NCBI GenBank assembly: GCA_947499955.1
Contig: CANMQI010000006.1
Location: 1-64,000, forward strand
Length of the DNA stretch: 64,000 nucleotides
DNA from: an uncultured Granulosicoccus sp.
GTDB taxonomy: Bacteria > Pseudomonadota > Gammaproteobacteria > Granulosicoccales > Granulosicoccaceae
Direction: 5' to 3'
Position 1 is the first letter of the stretch. The number at the start of each line of letters is the position of its first letter. Below are positions 62,999 to 64,000 of this stretch, one piece after another. The translations under genes and the position numbers were made by a program. The notes beneath the pieces are model-generated. The model did not search any database. It was not told where the DNA came from and saw only the letters and a list, made by a program, of their open reading frames with translations.

Positions 62999-64000
62999 AT
63001 GAAGACTCTTAATTACCCGCAACCCGGCGCCCCTATGCAAGGATATGCAACCGTGCCAGCAACCAGTGACGCAAAAGAATACCTGCGCCTGATGCTGCGT
63101 CACAAGTTTGGTCTCTTTCTGACACTTCTGCTCGGCTTGTTTTTCGCGTGGCTCTATCTGATCAGCACCGAAAAGACTTACGAGACCTCCGCTCTGGTGG
63201 AAGTACTGGAAGAGCGCAACTATTTCGACGACGGTAGCAGTGTTGCCCAGACTGACTGGAATGCGCCGACCATCAAGGAAGAGGCCAACCTGCTGCGTTC
63301 TCGCAAGGTGCTCAGCCCGGTGGTCGAGGCCTTCGATCTGCGCACTTCTGCAGAACCGAAGCAACTCCCCATCCTGTCCGACCTGACGCGCGAAATCCCC
63401 GCGCTGGGCAATCTGGTCAGCCAGTTGTCATTCGCACGGAAATACGCCTGGAACGATGTCAGCATCACGCTGGCCGAACTGGTCGTCCCACGAGAGTGGG
63501 AAGATCGTGGACTGACACTGACGGCTCTGGGTGAAAATGCCTACCGGCTCGATGACGAAAATGGCGAAGAACTGATTGCACAGGCCGACATCGGTACTGC
63601 AGTGACTGTCGAGATTCCCGGTCGTGATGCGCTGACAATCAATGTCGCGGAGCTCGATGCACCGGCTGGTGTGGAATTCTCCGTCTCACGCGCCTCCCTG
63701 CAGGCGGCGGTCAGCCAGCTGCGCGCGAACCTCTCCACTGAAACCACCGACACCAAGTCGCGCATGGTGACAGTCAAGCTCCGTGGTCATGACCCCGTGC
63801 ACATCGCCGATCTGACCAATGCCATCCTGGGTGAATACACGGACGTGAAACTCGGTTCCCAGAACCGTTCATCCGATGAAAAGCTCGAAGTCTTTGAAGA
63901 GCAGCTGCCGAAAGTGGAAGCCGATCTGCGTGCAGCAGAACTTGCCTTGTCCAATTTCCGTCGCAACGCCGGCTCGTTCGGCGAAGACACGCAAACCAAC
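62999..64000 (+). CDS. Polysaccharide chain-length/BY-kinase-type protein, partial (C-terminus beyond window)
   Basis: The frame is open to the right edge (334 residues). From ATG 62999 (or 63035) a short tail leads to EYLRLMLRHKFGLFLTLLLGLFFAWLY, here the first membrane helix, then a Wzz-like periplasmic domain (SALVEVLEERNYF, EANLLRSRKVLSPVVEAF). A long predicted coiled coil begins near residue 300 (EVFEEQLPKVEADLRAAEL). This is the layout of Wzz and Wzc-like proteins that set polysaccharide chain length during export; the kinase part, if any, lies outside. Confidence 0.88.
   Translation, partial: MKTLNYPQPGAPMQGYATVPATSDAKEYLRLMLRHKFGLFLTLLLGLFFAWLYLISTEKTYETSALVEVLEERNYFDDGSSVAQTDWNAPTIKEEANLLRSRKVLSPVVEAFDLRTSAEPKQLPILSDLTREIPALGNLVSQLSFARKYAWNDVSITLAELVVPREWEDRGLTLTALGENAYRLDDENGEELIAQADIGTAVTVEIPGRDALTINVAELDAPAGVEFSVSRASLQAAVSQLRANLSTETTDTKSRMVTVKLRGHDPVHIADLTNAILGEYTDVKLGSQNRSSDEKLEVFEEQLPKVEADLRAAELALSNFRRNAGSFGEDTQTN

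Overview
The window looks like chromosomal DNA from a marine or environmental gammaproteobacterium. Coding density is high, GC content is moderately high, ATG/GTG/TTG starts are often preceded by GGAG-type ribosome sites, and many operons have overlapping stop/start codons. The mix of genes (TAXI-type TRAP transporter, dimethylglycine-dehydrogenase-like oxidase, MocE-type ferredoxin, D-glutamate module, MbfA, single-chain PutA, hemC, pntAB, LEPR-XLL surface protein) would fit something like Granulosicoccus. That placement is an inference and no marker gene proves it. I saw no tRNA, rRNA, CRISPR array, insertion sequence or phage gene.

Layout. 1-3617 (-): start-proximal part of a giant LEPR-XLL/DUF4347 surface protein that runs off the left edge. 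3732-5093 (+): secreted alpha/beta hydrolase. 5313-9425: luciferase-like monooxygenase, flavin reductase, enoyl-CoA hydratase-like protein and acetyltransferase (-), divergent from a GntR/UTRA regulator (+). 9511-12073 (-): rhlE, yjdM/phnA-like zinc ribbon and RIO kinase, tightly packed. 12509-13861: DUF945 protein. 14106-18802: TAXI-TRAP transporter divergent from an acetolactate-synthase-like ThDP enzyme. 19040-22985: TRL-like lipoprotein, aldo/keto reductase and dimethylglycine-dehydrogenase-like oxidase. 23284-27866 (-): cytochrome P450, fatty-acyl-AMP ligase with carrier domain, GlxA-type regulator. 27982-30288: DUF374 acyltransferase, orphan NMT1-type binding protein, AllA.

30425-33422 (+): Cys-less sulfite-oxidase-fold protein, hybrid histidine kinase and LuxR-type regulator in one overlapping operon. 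33492-34470: queuosine-precursor transporter and Rieske ferredoxin. 34581-40038: two oxyanion ABC systems back to back. dgkA-tupB-tupC-ilvE (-) lacks a binding protein; modABC (+) has one. 40083-41066: MbfA iron exporter. 41150-44173: a degenerate kinase-like membrane protein, a one-TM regulator and an orphan OmpR-type regulator, followed by putA. 48091-53607 (-): pntAB, a receiver-kinase protein and hemC. 53893-57933: small membrane protein, type II NADH dehydrogenase, and a DgcN-DgcA pair predicted to turn D-glutamate into an L-form intermediate. 58079-62673 (-): phospholipase D-like protein, AttH-like lipoprotein and diheme cytochrome c lipoprotein. 62999-64000 (+): start of a polysaccharide chain-length/BY-kinase protein that runs off the right edge.

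Convergent gene pairs are repeatedly separated by strong inverted repeats that probably act as bidirectional terminators. The most unusual parts are the P450/acyl-AMP-ligase cluster with its in-frame 30-bp repeats and large hairpin, the two oxyanion transporters sharing a 39-bp divergent gap and one visible binding protein, the kinase-like/one-TM/response-regulator group upstream of putA, and the phospholipase-AttH-cytochrome operon.
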